Assembly (NCBI GenBank): GCA_050695215.1
Contig: JBOGSD010000004.1
Span: 1-64,000 of the forward strand
Direction of reading: 5' to 3'
Source of the DNA: JACQGZ01 sp050695215
Lineage (GTDB): Bacteria > Sysuimicrobiota > Sysuimicrobiia > Sysuimicrobiales > Humicultoraceae
DNA: 64,000 nucleotides
The notes beneath the pieces were generated by a model. That model did not search any database and was not told the DNA's origin. It saw only the letters and a list, made by a program, of their open reading frames with translations. The translations under genes and the position numbers were made by a program. Below, piece after piece: positions 33,360 to 41,890 of this stretch (its first letter is position 1; the number at the start of each line of letters is the position of its first letter).

Positions 33360-34019
33360 ATGCCGGGAAAGATTCGCATCCTGCTCTGTGACGACCAGCG
33401 GTTGTTCCGCGAGGGGCTGCGCACGCTCATCGAGACCGAGGCCGACTTCGAGGTGATCGGAGAGGCCGCCGACGGTGAGGCGGCGGTCGAGCTGTGCGCG
33501 CGGCTCCGACCCGACCTCGCCCTCCTCGACATCCGCATGCCGCGCATGGATGGCGTCGAAGCGACCCGCCGCATCTGCGCCGGGGGCGGACCCCAGGTGG
33601 TCATTCTCTCGACGTATGACGACGACGAGTTCATTTTCGAGGCCCTCAAAGCGGGCGCGGCCGGATACCTGCTGAAGGACTTCCCTGCGGAAGAACTGAT
33701 CAAGGCCCTGCGCACCGTCCATCACGCCGGGGGCATCCTCATCCCTCCGCCGATCGCGGCGAAGCTCGTGGGGGAACTTCGCCGCGGCCAACCCGCCGGC
33801 ACCGAGGCGCCCTCCCTGGCGGAGCCGCTGACCCAGCGAGAGGAGGAGGTTCTTCGCCTGCTCGCCCGAGGCCGGTCGAACAAGGAGATCGCCGAGCAGT
33901 TGTTCCTGACCGAGGGCACCGTCAAGAACTACATCAGCCGGATCTACGCGAAGCTGGGTGCCCGCGACCGCACCCAGGCCGCCCTCTGGGCGGTGCAGCA
34001 CGGACTGCTCAAGGAGTAG
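33360..34019 (+). CDS. NarL/FixJ-family response regulator
   Basis: 219 residues. Receiver domain with D11/D12 and the phospho-acceptor D57 in LALLDIRMPRMDG, then a LuxR-type helix-turn-helix (TQREEEVLRLLARGRSNKEIAEQLF, then GTVKNYISRIYAKL). Partner of the kinase encoded 9 bases upstream and probably activator of the ABC exporter genes. Its end overlaps the convergent alkyltransferase-like gene by 11 bases. Confidence 0.95.
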   Translation: MPGKIRILLCDDQRLFREGLRTLIETEADFEVIGEAADGEAAVELCARLRPDLALLDIRMPRMDGVEATRRICAGGGPQVVILSTYDDDEFIFEALKAGAAGYLLKDFPAEELIKALRTVHHAGGILIPPPIAAKLVGELRRGQPAGTEAPSLAEPLTQREEEVLRLLARGRSNKEIAEQLFLTEGTVKNYISRIYAKLGARDRTQAALWAVQHGLLKE

Positions 34020-34338
34020 TCCGCGCGCCCTTCCACCCGTACCGGCGCAGGTCAATCCGGCCCCCGGTGAGCCGAATGCCCTCCTGTTGCAGGCGGCGGC
34101 GCTGCCTGACCGCCCACGGGCGCGGCGCGATCGTGCCGTCCCGGCGAACGACACGCCACCACGGCGCCGTGTCGTCGTCCGGCACAGCGGCGAGTGCCCA
34201 TCCCACGGTACGAGCTCCGCTGTGCAGCCCGGCCAGGCGGGCGACCTCGCCGTAGGTGGTCACCCGTCCCGGAGACACTGCGCGGACCACCCTGTAGATG
34301 CGGGCAAAGGTGCCGCCTCGATTCCGCGGCCTCACCAT
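34009..34338 (-). CDS. Alkyltransferase-like protein (ATL), MGMT fold without the active-site Cys
   Basis: About 109 residues: the DNA-binding domain of O6-alkylguanine alkyltransferase (ARIYRVVRAVSPGRVTTYGEVARLAG, then GARTVGWALA). The PCHRV active site is replaced by PWWRV (W60, W61), so no alkyl group can be transferred. ATL proteins bind O6-alkylguanine, flip it, and direct it to nucleotide excision repair. The ATG at 34336-34338 is chosen because GGAGG stands 4 bases upstream. A stretch upstream in frame is not needed. Confidence 0.88.
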   Translation of the reverse strand: MVRPRNRGGTFARIYRVVRAVSPGRVTTYGEVARLAGLHSGARTVGWALAAVPDDDTAPWWRVVRRDGTIAPRPWAVRQRRRLQQEGIRLTGGRIDLRRYGWKGARTTP

Positions 34339-34462
34339 GAGGCCTCCTTCATCTTGGTGCAGACCTCCCCCTGCCGTGCCTTCACGCACAGACCGGAGCG
34401 GGAGGAAGAATGCGCCGCCCTCCGCGAAGAGCTCCGTCACGCCCCCCTGCGTGAGGTGAACG

Positions 34463-36913
34463 ATGCGAGAGTTCGAGAAGCTGGGCGTCTTCTATCTGGG
34501 ACGCCTCTACGACCTGCGCCGGGAGAGGCCCGGTGAGGGGCTGGTGCTCTACGATTCCCGCGACCTGGTCACGCACGCCCTCTGCGTGGGGATGACCGGC
34601 AGCGGCAAAACGGGACTGTGCCTCTCCCTGCTGGAGGAGGCGGCGCTCGATGGTATCCCGGCCATCGCCATCGATCCCAAAGGCGATCTGGGCAACCTGC
34701 TGCTGACCTTTCCGCTCCTCCGGCCCGAAGACTTCCTCCCCTGGGTCAATCCCGAGGACGCCCGCAATCAGGGGATGACCGTTGAGGCGTACGCGCAGCA
34801 GCAGGCCGAGCGATGGACGCGGGGGCTCGGCGAGTGGGGACAGGATTCGGCCCGGATCCGGCGGCTGCGCGAGGCGGCGGACTTTGCGATCTATACGCCC
34901 GGCAGCAGCGCCGGTCTACCCGTCTCCATCCTGAAATCGTTCGCCGCGCCGCCGGAAGCGATCCGGGCCGACGCGGAACTGCTGGCCGAACGCATCAGCA
35001 CCACGGCCACGGGACTGCTCACGCTCGTCGGCGTAGAGGCCGACCCCCTGCAGAGCCGTGAGCACATTCTCCTCTCGACGATCCTGGAGGCGACCTGGCG
35101 GGGCGGCCGCGATGTGGACCTGGCCGGGCTGATCCAGCAGATCCAGACTCCGCCGGTGCCGCGCATCGGCGTGCTCGACCTCGATGCCTTCTATCCTCCC
35201 TCCGAGCGCTTCGCGCTGGCGATGCGTCTGAACAACCTGCTGGCGGCCCCGGGGTTCGCGGCGTGGCTGGAGGGCGATCCGCTCGACGTCGACCGCTTCC
35301 TGCATACGGCCAATGGGAAACCGCGTGTCTCCATCTTCTCCATCGCGCACCTCAGCGACAACGAGCGCATGTTCTTCGTCACGCTGCTGCTCAACCAGGT
35401 GTTGGGCTGGATGCGCGCCCAGTCCGGCACCACCAGCCTGCGGGCGGTCCTCTACATGGACGAGATCTTCGGCTACTTCCCGCCGGTGGCAAACCCTCCG
35501 TCAAAACTTCCCCTGCTCACCCTCCTCAAGCAGGCCCGCGCCTTCGGGCTGGGCGTCGTGCTGGCGACCCAGAACCCTGTGGACCTGGACTACAAGGGCC
35601 TCGCCAACGCCGGCACCTGGCTGCTCGGCCGGTTGCAGACCGACCGCGACAAGGCGCGCGTCCTCGACGGATTGGAGGGCGCGGCCGCCGGGGGGCAGAA
35701 GGCGCTCGACCGGCGGGCGATGGATGAGATCCTCTCCGCGCTGAAGAGCCGGGTCTTCCTCCTGCACAACGTCCACGAAGATGGACCGGTGGTGATGGAA
35801 ACCCGCTGGGCCATGTCGTACCTGCGCGGTCCGCTCACCCGCGATCAAATCAGGACCCTCATGGCCCCAGCGAAACAGGACGTCGCCTTGGAACGCGCCG
35901 CCGCGGGGCCGGCGACCTCTGGCGCCCCACCCCTCCCCGCCGCCTCGACGGTCCGCTCCGCGGCGCAGAGCGCACAGCCCGTTCTTCCGGCCGACATCCC
36001 CCAGCATTTCGTCCCCCGGCGGAGCCCGCCGACCGGGCCGCCGATCGTGTACCTGCCCTTTCTCTTCGGCTCCGCCCGGGTGCAGTTCATTGATGAGAAA
36101 CGGGGGATCGACCTGAGCCGCGATGTGGCTGTGCTCGCTCCCTTTCAGGCGGGCGCCCTCGCCGTGGACTGGGCGCGGGCGCGCCCCTCCCCCCTGCGTC
36201 CGGACGAGCTTGAGGCCGCCCCCGGAGCGGGGAGCCGGTTCGCCGACCTTCCGGCGGCCGCCCTCAAACTCAGGAACTATGAGGCGTGGTCGAAGGATTT
36301 TGCGAAGTGGCTCTACCAGAACGAGCGGCTCGATCTGTGGCGCAGTCCCTCACTGCGGTTGGTCTCCCGTCCCGAGGAGACCGAACGGGACTTCCGGATC
36401 CGGCTGGCCGACGCCGCCCGGGAACGCCGGGACGAAGTGACCGCCCGTCTGCGCGCCAAGTACGCCCCAAGGATCTCCGTCCTCTCGGAACGGGTGCGGC
36501 GGGCCCAGCAGGCGGCCGGACGCGAGGCCGAACAGCAGAAGCAGCAGCGCGTCCAGACGGCGGTCTCGCTCGGCGCCACGATCCTCGGCGCCTTCATCGG
36601 CAGAAAGGCGGCGAGTCATTCCACGCTGGGCCGGGCCACGACGGCAGCCCGAGGGGCCAGCCGATCGATGAAGGAGGCCGAGGATGTGAGGCGGGCGGGA
36701 GAGACGGTCGCCGTCCTGCAGGGGCAACTGACCGACCTGGAGGCGCAGTTCCAGGCTGAGGTCGCGCCGCTGGACGCCGGCGGCCCGGTCGACCCACTGG
36801 ACCCGATCGCGCTGAAACCGAAACGCAGCCAGATCGCCGTCCAGTTCATCGGCCTGGCGTGGGCGCCGCACCGCCAGGAGGCGGAGGGCGCGCTGATCCC
36901 CGCCTGGGAGTGA
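34463..36913 (+). CDS. HerA/VirB4-like ATPase with long C-terminal region
   Basis: 816 residues. The HerA-type ATPase (about residues 1-450) has Walker A GMTGSGKT (43-50), the DPKGDLGNLLLT strand, Walker B in RAVLYMDEIFGYFP and the sensor LATQNPVDLDY, with a terminal arginine region near LQTDRDKARVLDG. Residues of about 455-530 are Pro/Ala-rich and likely disordered, then a second folded part (IVYLPFLFGSARVQFIDEKRG) and a coiled coil of about 640-770. Classic HerA drives DNA end resection with NurA, but no NurA gene is present here. A DNA-pumping motor with unknown task. Confidence 0.8.
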   Translation: MREFEKLGVFYLGRLYDLRRERPGEGLVLYDSRDLVTHALCVGMTGSGKTGLCLSLLEEAALDGIPAIAIDPKGDLGNLLLTFPLLRPEDFLPWVNPEDARNQGMTVEAYAQQQAERWTRGLGEWGQDSARIRRLREAADFAIYTPGSSAGLPVSILKSFAAPPEAIRADAELLAERISTTATGLLTLVGVEADPLQSREHILLSTILEATWRGGRDVDLAGLIQQIQTPPVPRIGVLDLDAFYPPSERFALAMRLNNLLAAPGFAAWLEGDPLDVDRFLHTANGKPRVSIFSIAHLSDNERMFFVTLLLNQVLGWMRAQSGTTSLRAVLYMDEIFGYFPPVANPPSKLPLLTLLKQARAFGLGVVLATQNPVDLDYKGLANAGTWLLGRLQTDRDKARVLDGLEGAAAGGQKALDRRAMDEILSALKSRVFLLHNVHEDGPVVMETRWAMSYLRGPLTRDQIRTLMAPAKQDVALERAAAGPATSGAPPLPAASTVRSAAQSAQPVLPADIPQHFVPRRSPPTGPPIVYLPFLFGSARVQFIDEKRGIDLSRDVAVLAPFQAGALAVDWARARPSPLRPDELEAAPGAGSRFADLPAAALKLRNYEAWSKDFAKWLYQNERLDLWRSPSLRLVSRPEETERDFRIRLADAARERRDEVTARLRAKYAPRISVLSERVRRAQQAAGREAEQQKQQRVQTAVSLGATILGAFIGRKAASHSTLGRATTAARGASRSMKEAEDVRRAGETVAVLQGQLTDLEAQFQAEVAPLDAGGPVDPLDPIALKPKRSQIAVQFIGLAWAPHRQEAEGALIPAWE

Positions 36914-36983
36914 ACCAACGCCTCCGGCCCCGCCGGCGCGTGGCATTCTCCGGGCCGAGCGCACAGACGAAGGAGGGTTGGGT

Positions 36984-37412
36984 GTGATCAAAGAGTTCAA
37001 GGCATTCGCGATGCGCGGCAGCCTGCTCGACCTTGCGATCGGTGTCGTCATCGGCACGGCCTTCGGCAAGATCATCACCTCGTTCGTCAACGACGTGCTG
37101 ATGCCGCCGATCGGCCTGCTCCTCGGACGCGTGAATTTCAGCAACCTCTTCCTCAATCTCTCTGCAGAACGCTACCCGTCGGTGGCGGCCGCGAAGGAGG
37201 CCGGCGCGCCGACCATCAACTACGGTCTCTTCTTCAACACGATCCTGGACTTCGTCATCGTCGCGTTCGTGTTGTTCCTGGTGATCAGGCAGATCAACCG
37301 CTGGCAGCGGCCTGCCGCTCCAACCACCAAGGACTGCCCGTACTGCTTCACGGCGATTGCCCTCAAGGCGAGCCGCTGCCCCAACTGCACCTCACAGTTG
37401 CAACCGGCCTAG
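36984..37412 (+). CDS. mscL: Large-conductance mechanosensitive channel MscL, with C-terminal zinc ribbon
   Basis: About 142 residues. FKAFAMRGSLLDLAIGVVIG opens the first helix, NDVLMPPIGLLLGRV the loop after it, and TILDFVIVAFVLFLVIRQIN the second helix: MscL, a pentameric channel that opens on hypo-osmotic stress. The last 30 residues hold CPYC and CPNC, a zinc-ribbon-like addition not present in E. coli MscL but seen in many other bacteria. GTG 36984 is preferred because AGGAGG stands 7 bases upstream; a TTG at 36978 is in frame. Confidence 0.95.
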   Translation: MIKEFKAFAMRGSLLDLAIGVVIGTAFGKIITSFVNDVLMPPIGLLLGRVNFSNLFLNLSAERYPSVAAAKEAGAPTINYGLFFNTILDFVIVAFVLFLVIRQINRWQRPAAPTTKDCPYCFTAIALKASRCPNCTSQLQPA

Positions 37413-37446
37413 CCGCCGCGGCCGCGCCGTTAGGTCCCCGTCGGCC

Positions 37447-38163
37447 CTACGGCGCTCCATCACCGAAGCGCACGCCGTAGCGCCCGCGGGTGTAGTCGTA
37501 CATCAGGTCGGTGAAGCGCCGGGCGTCGGCGAATCCGCGGTAGCCCTCTTTGATCTGGGAGAGCTGGATCATGAAGCGGGCGTCGCCATTGTCGTAGTAG
37601 AAGTAGAGGGACCACCTCTCGTCCCGCTCCAGCACCATGTGGTCGGAACGCAGCCCCGCCGCCCGCACGGCGGCCCAGGCGGCCTCCAGGTCGTCGACCA
37701 CGAACCCGACGTGATGGATCCGCGAGGGGATCCCCGGGTTGAGTGGCCCGGGGACGGCATCAAAGAGAAAGAGGGCCGTGTTCCCGGTCGTCAGCACGGT
37801 CTGATGCGCGTCCTCGCGGATGACCGCCATCTTGAGCAGGTCACCGAAGAAGCGGCGGGCGTCGGCGCGGTCGGCGACCGCCAGGGCCAGGTGATCGAAC
37901 CCCAGGTTGCGCCACGCCCCAGGCCGGCCGGCGAGGGGGGTGGACGTCACCAGGAAGGTGGACCCCCCGAAGTGCTCCACCGTCTCGCCGATGAACATGT
38001 CGGGATAGATCGCGTCCCCTTCCGGGGTCCGCATCGTGATCCGGCGGCCGACGCGCATCCGTTCCGGCAGCACGCGTTCGAGCGCCTGGTGGAAGACGTC
38101 GCCGTCAGACACCCGGCCGCTGAACGGACCCTCGTCTGTGAGAAAAGTCAGTTCGATCTCCAT
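37447..38163 (-). CDS. VOC-superfamily protein (glyoxalase/dioxygenase fold) with N-terminal extension
   Basis: About 238 residues. A vicinal-oxygen-chelate domain covers the middle and end: NLGFDHLALAVADRADARRFF, then SRIHHVGFVVDDLEAAWAAV with metal-ligand-like His residues and FMIQLSQIK. The first 75 residues are not VOC: FSGRVSDGDVFHQALERVLP and MRTPEGDAIYPDMFIGETVE. It may bind or modify a small substrate. The ATG (complement 38161-38163) is about 30 bases from a perfect palindrome, across which a TetR gene diverges; regulation by that repressor is likely. Confidence 0.78.
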   Translation of the reverse strand: MEIELTFLTDEGPFSGRVSDGDVFHQALERVLPERMRVGRRITMRTPEGDAIYPDMFIGETVEHFGGSTFLVTSTPLAGRPGAWRNLGFDHLALAVADRADARRFFGDLLKMAVIREDAHQTVLTTGNTALFLFDAVPGPLNPGIPSRIHHVGFVVDDLEAAWAAVRAAGLRSDHMVLERDERWSLYFYYDNGDARFMIQLSQIKEGYRGFADARRFTDLMYDYTRGRYGVRFGDGAP

Positions 38164-38192
38164 TGACGGTACCCCCGAGGTTGCTATGCTGG

Positions 38193-38218
38193 AATTAGAC
38201 CGACGCGTCGGTCTAATT
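38193..38218. promoter_or_regulatory. Perfect 26-base palindrome, TetR operator
   Basis: Left arm AATTAGACCGACG (38193-38205) is the exact inverse complement of the right arm at 38206-38218. It sits between the divergent VOC and TetR genes, so a TetR dimer or pair of dimers bound here would repress both. Length and symmetry are typical of TetR-family operators. Confidence 0.85.
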
Positions 38219-38239
38219 GTACAGGAGGCGCAGTCTCCC

Positions 38240-38830
38240 ATGGCCAGATCCACCACCGAGAGCGCCACCCGCGATCGCCTCGTGGCCGCCGCGATTGATG
38301 TCTTCGCGGCCAAAGGCTACAACGGCGCCATCGTGGACGACATCGTCGCCTCCTCGGGCACCTCCAAGGGCGCCTTCTACCACTACTTCCCGAGCAAGCA
38401 GGCCATCTTCCTCACCCTGATGGATGAACTAGCGGCGGCAGTCGAAGGGGGGGTCGAGGCGGCCATCGAGGCGGAGAGCGGCGCCCTAGCCAAGGTAGAA
38501 GCCGCGCTGCGCGTTGTTCTGGAGACCGCCGCCGCGCGTCGCGACCTGGTCAAAATCCTCCTGGTCGAGGCCGTGGGGTTGGGTCCCACCCTCGAGCGCA
38601 AGCGCCTCGACATCCACACGCGGTTCGCCGGGCTCATCCGGCGCCATCTCGACCGCGCGGTCGCGGATGGGTCGATCCCCGCGGTGGACACCAGCCTGGC
38701 ATCGCAAGCGTGGATCGGCGCCCTCAACGAAGTCGTCACGCAGTGGCTGATGGCCGACGGCGGCGATCTAGCGGCCCGTCTGCCCGGACTGCAGGACCTG
38801 CTCCTGCGCAGCATCGGGGCGCCGCGATGA
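38240..38830 (+). CDS. TetR-family transcriptional repressor
   Basis: 196 residues. The N-terminal helix-turn-helix reads ATRDRLVAAAIDVFAAKGYN, then DDIVASSGTSKGAFYHYFPSK, which is the TetR consensus. The C-terminal ligand domain (about 60-196) is helical, with AVGLGPTLERKRLDIHTRFA. AGGAGG stands 11 bases before the ATG. It is coupled to the flavin-binding protein gene downstream by a 4-base overlap. Divergent from the VOC gene; likely represses itself, the VOC gene and perhaps the importer operon. Confidence 0.92.
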   Translation: MARSTTESATRDRLVAAAIDVFAAKGYNGAIVDDIVASSGTSKGAFYHYFPSKQAIFLTLMDELAAAVEGGVEAAIEAESGALAKVEAALRVVLETAAARRDLVKILLVEAVGLGPTLERKRLDIHTRFAGLIRRHLDRAVADGSIPAVDTSLASQAWIGALNEVVTQWLMADGGDLAARLPGLQDLLLRSIGAPR

Positions 38831-39303
38831 GCGTGGGACAAAGCCTTACCGCCGAGGCCATCCTCGAGGCGATCCACCGCCATCTGGCGGCGCGCCACGT
38901 CTGCACCCTGGCCACCTCCCAGGGGGACGTGCCCTGGGCGGCCAGCAGTTTCTACGTTGCGCGCGGCATCGATCTCTTCGTCTGCCAGGGGACGCGCGCG
39001 CGGACGCTCGCCAACATGCGCGCAAACCCGCGGGTCGGGTTCGCCGTGGACGACGGCAAGGCGGAGGCGTGGCTGCAGGGTCTGGGGGTCGCCGCGCCGA
39101 CCGGCCTCGAGGACGAGACCTGGGCCCGGGAGCAGCTGCGCGAGCGGGCGCCCGAGTTCACGCATCACTTCACCAACCCGGAGCAGCCGGTGCTGCTTAT
39201 CTCCGTCGCGGAGGTGACCTTTGCCGATCGCCCGCACGGGATCTATCCCCGACAGCATCTGAAGTCGAAGGACGGAAGGTGGGAGTTTGCCGATGGGCGC
39301 TAA
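38827..39303 (+). CDS. PNPOx-like flavin-binding split-barrel protein
   Basis: 158 residues. LAARHVCTLATSQGDVPWAA, then FYVARGIDLFVCQGTRARTLA, MRANPRVGFAVDDGKAEAWL and VTFADRPHGIYPRQHL form the split beta-barrel of pyridoxamine-phosphate-oxidase-like proteins that bind FMN, F420 or heme. Cofactor cannot be decided. ATG 38827 overlaps the TetR stop (ATGA). It ends 11 bases inside the start of the importer's binding protein. Confidence 0.78.
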   Translation: MSVGQSLTAEAILEAIHRHLAARHVCTLATSQGDVPWAASSFYVARGIDLFVCQGTRARTLANMRANPRVGFAVDDGKAEAWLQGLGVAAPTGLEDETWAREQLRERAPEFTHHFTNPEQPVLLISVAEVTFADRPHGIYPRQHLKSKDGRWEFADGR

Positions 39304-40324
39304 GATGCTCGTTCGAGTCGTCATCGCCCTGGCGGTGCTGGCCCTGCTCTTCCCCGCCGCCGCGCCGGCGCAGCCCCCACCGGCGGTCCTGACGAAGCTT
39401 CGCGTGGTGCACGTGCCGGTGATGATCTTCGGTCCGCTGTACGTGGGCATCGAGCGCGGCTACTTCGCCCAGCAGGGGATCGAGGTGGAGTTGATTGGGA
39501 CGCCGGGCGGCGCCTCCTCCTTCGTCGTCCTGGCGAGTGGACGGGCGGAGGTCGTCATCGGCGGCCTGGGTGCGGCGCTCTTCAACGCGGCGGCGCGGGG
39601 GCTGGACTTCAAGGTGGTCGGGCCGGTGCACATGGAAAAGCCGCCGGTGCCGACGCCGCTCGTGGTCAGCAAGCGCGCCTACGACAGCGGAGAGATTCGC
39701 TCGGTCCGGGATCTGCGCGGGAAGAAGGTCTCGGTCAACGTGCTCGGCTCGGCGACGGAATTCTGGATGCAGGCGGCGCTGCACAAGGGCGGGTTGACCT
39801 TGGACGACGTGGACCTGGTCGCCGTCAACTTCCCCGACGTCCCCGCCGCCCTGGCCAATGGGGCGATCGCCGCGGGGCTGCTGGGCGAGCCGCTCGCCAC
39901 CCTGGCCGAGGATCGCGGTCAGGTCGTGCGTCTCTCCGACGACTTCATCGACGGAGTGCAGGTCACCGCGGTCTATTACAGCGGCGAATTCATGCGCGGC
40001 CGTCCGGAGCTGGCCACCGGCTTCATGGTGGCCTGGCTGCGCGCCTCCCGCGACCTCTACGGCAACGGCTACCGCCGCGAGGCCAACGTCCGCACCATCG
40101 AAAAGTACACCGGCGTCCCCGCCGACGTCGTGCGCAGGGCGAAACTGCCTTTCCACGAACCGAACGGCAAGATGAACTTCAACGACTTCAAGCGCCTCCA
40201 GGATTTCTTCAAGAAGCGGGGCTCCCTGACGTACGAGAAGCCCCTCCACCCGGAGGCCTACATCGACACCTCCTTCGTGCGCAGGGCGCTGGCGATCCTG
40301 GGGGAGTTCAAGCCGCCGCGGTGA
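39293..40324 (+). CDS. ABC importer substrate-binding protein, SsuA/NMT1-like
   Basis: About 343 residues. Signal peptide (about 1-27) with LVRVVIALAVLALLFPAAAP. The domain has LRVVHVPVMIFGPLYVGIER, GYFAQQGIEVELIG, GGASSFVVLASGRAEVVIGG and DLRGKKVSVNVLGSATEFWM, which are typical of NMT1/SsuA-type proteins that bind sulfonates, nitrate or thiamine precursors. ATG 39293 is chosen because GGGAG stands 7 bases upstream. It leads the operon binding protein - ATPase - permease. Confidence 0.9.
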   Translation: MGAKMLVRVVIALAVLALLFPAAAPAQPPPAVLTKLRVVHVPVMIFGPLYVGIERGYFAQQGIEVELIGTPGGASSFVVLASGRAEVVIGGLGAALFNAAARGLDFKVVGPVHMEKPPVPTPLVVSKRAYDSGEIRSVRDLRGKKVSVNVLGSATEFWMQAALHKGGLTLDDVDLVAVNFPDVPAALANGAIAAGLLGEPLATLAEDRGQVVRLSDDFIDGVQVTAVYYSGEFMRGRPELATGFMVAWLRASRDLYGNGYRREANVRTIEKYTGVPADVVRRAKLPFHEPNGKMNFNDFKRLQDFFKKRGSLTYEKPLHPEAYIDTSFVRRALAILGEFKPPR

Positions 40325-41136
40325 CCGCCACCTCCGCCGTCGTCCCGGCCGCGCCGCCCCTGCAGGGGCGCATCGCCGTCGCCGGGCTGAGCAAGGTCTA
40401 CCCCGGGCCACGCGGGCCGCTCCCCGCGCTCAGCGACGTCACCTTTGCCATCGCCGCGGGAGAGTTCGTCGCCTGCATCGGCCCCTCTGGGTGCGGCAAG
40501 ACGACGCTGCTGCACATCCTCGCCGGTCTGATCCCCCCCACGACGGGAACGATGCGCATGGGCGCGCCGCACCCCGGGCGCCTGGCGGCCGCCGTGGTCT
40601 TCCAGGGCATCTCCACCCTGCCCTGGTTCACCGTGCTGCAAAACGTCGAATACGGGCTGCGCCTGATGGGGGTTCCGCGGCAGGCCCGGCGCGAGCGGGC
40701 CCTCGAGTGGATCCGCCGGGTAGGACTGCGGCCGTTCCGCGACGCCTATCCCCCGCACCTCTCGGAAGGGATGCGCCAGCGCGTCTCCATCGCCCGGGCG
40801 TTGGCGACCGATCCCGAGATCCTGCTGATGGACGAGCCCTTTGCCAACCTGGACGAACAGAACCGCCTGCTCCTGCAGGACGAACTGCTGCGGATCTGGC
40901 AAGAGCAGCGCAAGACCGTTCTCTTCGTCACCCACAGCCTGGACGAAGCGATCCGCCTCTCCGACCGCGTCCTGGTCATGTCTGCCTCTCCCGGCCGCAT
41001 CCTGATGGAGGTGCCGGTGCCTCTCCCCCGGCCGCGGGACTTCCGGGCCCTGCGGCAGGATCCGCGGTACGGCGCCCTGTCCGCCTCCCTCTGGGACGTC
41101 CTGCGGGACGAGGTCCTCAAGGGTCGGGAGCCGTGA
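40321..41136 (+). CDS. ABC importer ATP-binding protein, SsuB/TauB-like
   Basis: 271 residues, GTG start overlapping the preceding stop by 4 bases. Walker A GPSGCGKTT, signature LSEGMRQRVSIA (the usual G-G-Q changed to E-G-M), Walker B ILLMDEPFANLDEQNR and H-loop FVTHSLDEAIRL. The VFQGISTLPWFTVLQNVEYG segment marks the SsuB/TauB/NrtC group. Energizes the importer encoded by the flanking genes. Confidence 0.92.
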   Translation: MTATSAVVPAAPPLQGRIAVAGLSKVYPGPRGPLPALSDVTFAIAAGEFVACIGPSGCGKTTLLHILAGLIPPTTGTMRMGAPHPGRLAAAVVFQGISTLPWFTVLQNVEYGLRLMGVPRQARRERALEWIRRVGLRPFRDAYPPHLSEGMRQRVSIARALATDPEILLMDEPFANLDEQNRLLLQDELLRIWQEQRKTVLFVTHSLDEAIRLSDRVLVMSASPGRILMEVPVPLPRPRDFRALRQDPRYGALSASLWDVLRDEVLKGREP

Positions 41137-41879
41137 GAGGAACCCGCTGGCTGGCGGTCGCATCGCCCATCGCCTTCCTGCTGATCTGGGAAGGGCTCAG
41201 CCGCGGGGGGGTCCTCGACGCGCGCTTCGTCCCGCCGCCGAGCGACATCTTGCGCACCCTGGGGACCTTGACCGCCACCGGCGACCTCCCGCATCACATC
41301 GGCGTGAGCGTACGGCGCATCCTGCTTGGCTTTCTGGCGGGGTCGCTGCCGGCGGTGGCCGCCGGGCTGCTGATGGGCCTCTCCCGGCCGGTGCGCGCCG
41401 CGCTGATGCCGTTGGTCGCCGCCATCTACCCGATCCCCAAGATCGCGATCTATCCGCTGGTCATCTTCTACCTGGGCATCGGGGAGGCGTCCAAGATCAG
41501 CATCGTCGCCCTTTCCATCTTCTTCCTGGTGCTCTTGAACACGATGGCCGGCGTCCTGGGCCTCGACCGGGCGTATTTCAACATCGCCCGCGCCTACGGG
41601 GCCGGAGGGCTGGGGACCTTCACCACGATCGCCTTCCCGGGCGCCCTCCCCGCGATCTTCACCGGTCTGAAGCTGGGCATGGGCTTCGCCCTCATCGTCA
41701 TCGTCGGCGCAGAACTGCTGGGCTCGGACGCGGGAATTGGCCATCTGATCTGGCAGTCCTACCAGATCTTCGCGATCGAGGCGATGTTCGCCGGCCTGTT
41801 GGTCACCGCGGTGCTGGGCTGGCTGGCGGCGATCGCCCTCGACTGGCTGGAGCGCCGGGCCCTCCCCTGGCGCGCCTGA
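41133..41879 (+). CDS. ABC importer permease, SsuC/TauC-like
   Basis: About 248 residues, GTG start overlapping the ATPase stop by 4 bases. Six or so membrane helices; ARAYGAGGLGTFTTIAFPGA is the EAA loop that contacts the ATPase. HHIGVSVRRILLGFLAGSLPA and YPIPKIAIYPLVIFYLGIGEASK are characteristic of sulfonate/nitrate/taurine type permeases. Cargo unknown. Confidence 0.92.
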   Translation: MRGTRWLAVASPIAFLLIWEGLSRGGVLDARFVPPPSDILRTLGTLTATGDLPHHIGVSVRRILLGFLAGSLPAVAAGLLMGLSRPVRAALMPLVAAIYPIPKIAIYPLVIFYLGIGEASKISIVALSIFFLVLLNTMAGVLGLDRAYFNIARAYGAGGLGTFTTIAFPGALPAIFTGLKLGMGFALIVIVGAELLGSDAGIGHLIWQSYQIFAIEAMFAGLLVTAVLGWLAAIALDWLERRALPWRA

Positions 41880-41890
41880 GCGAGCCCGGC

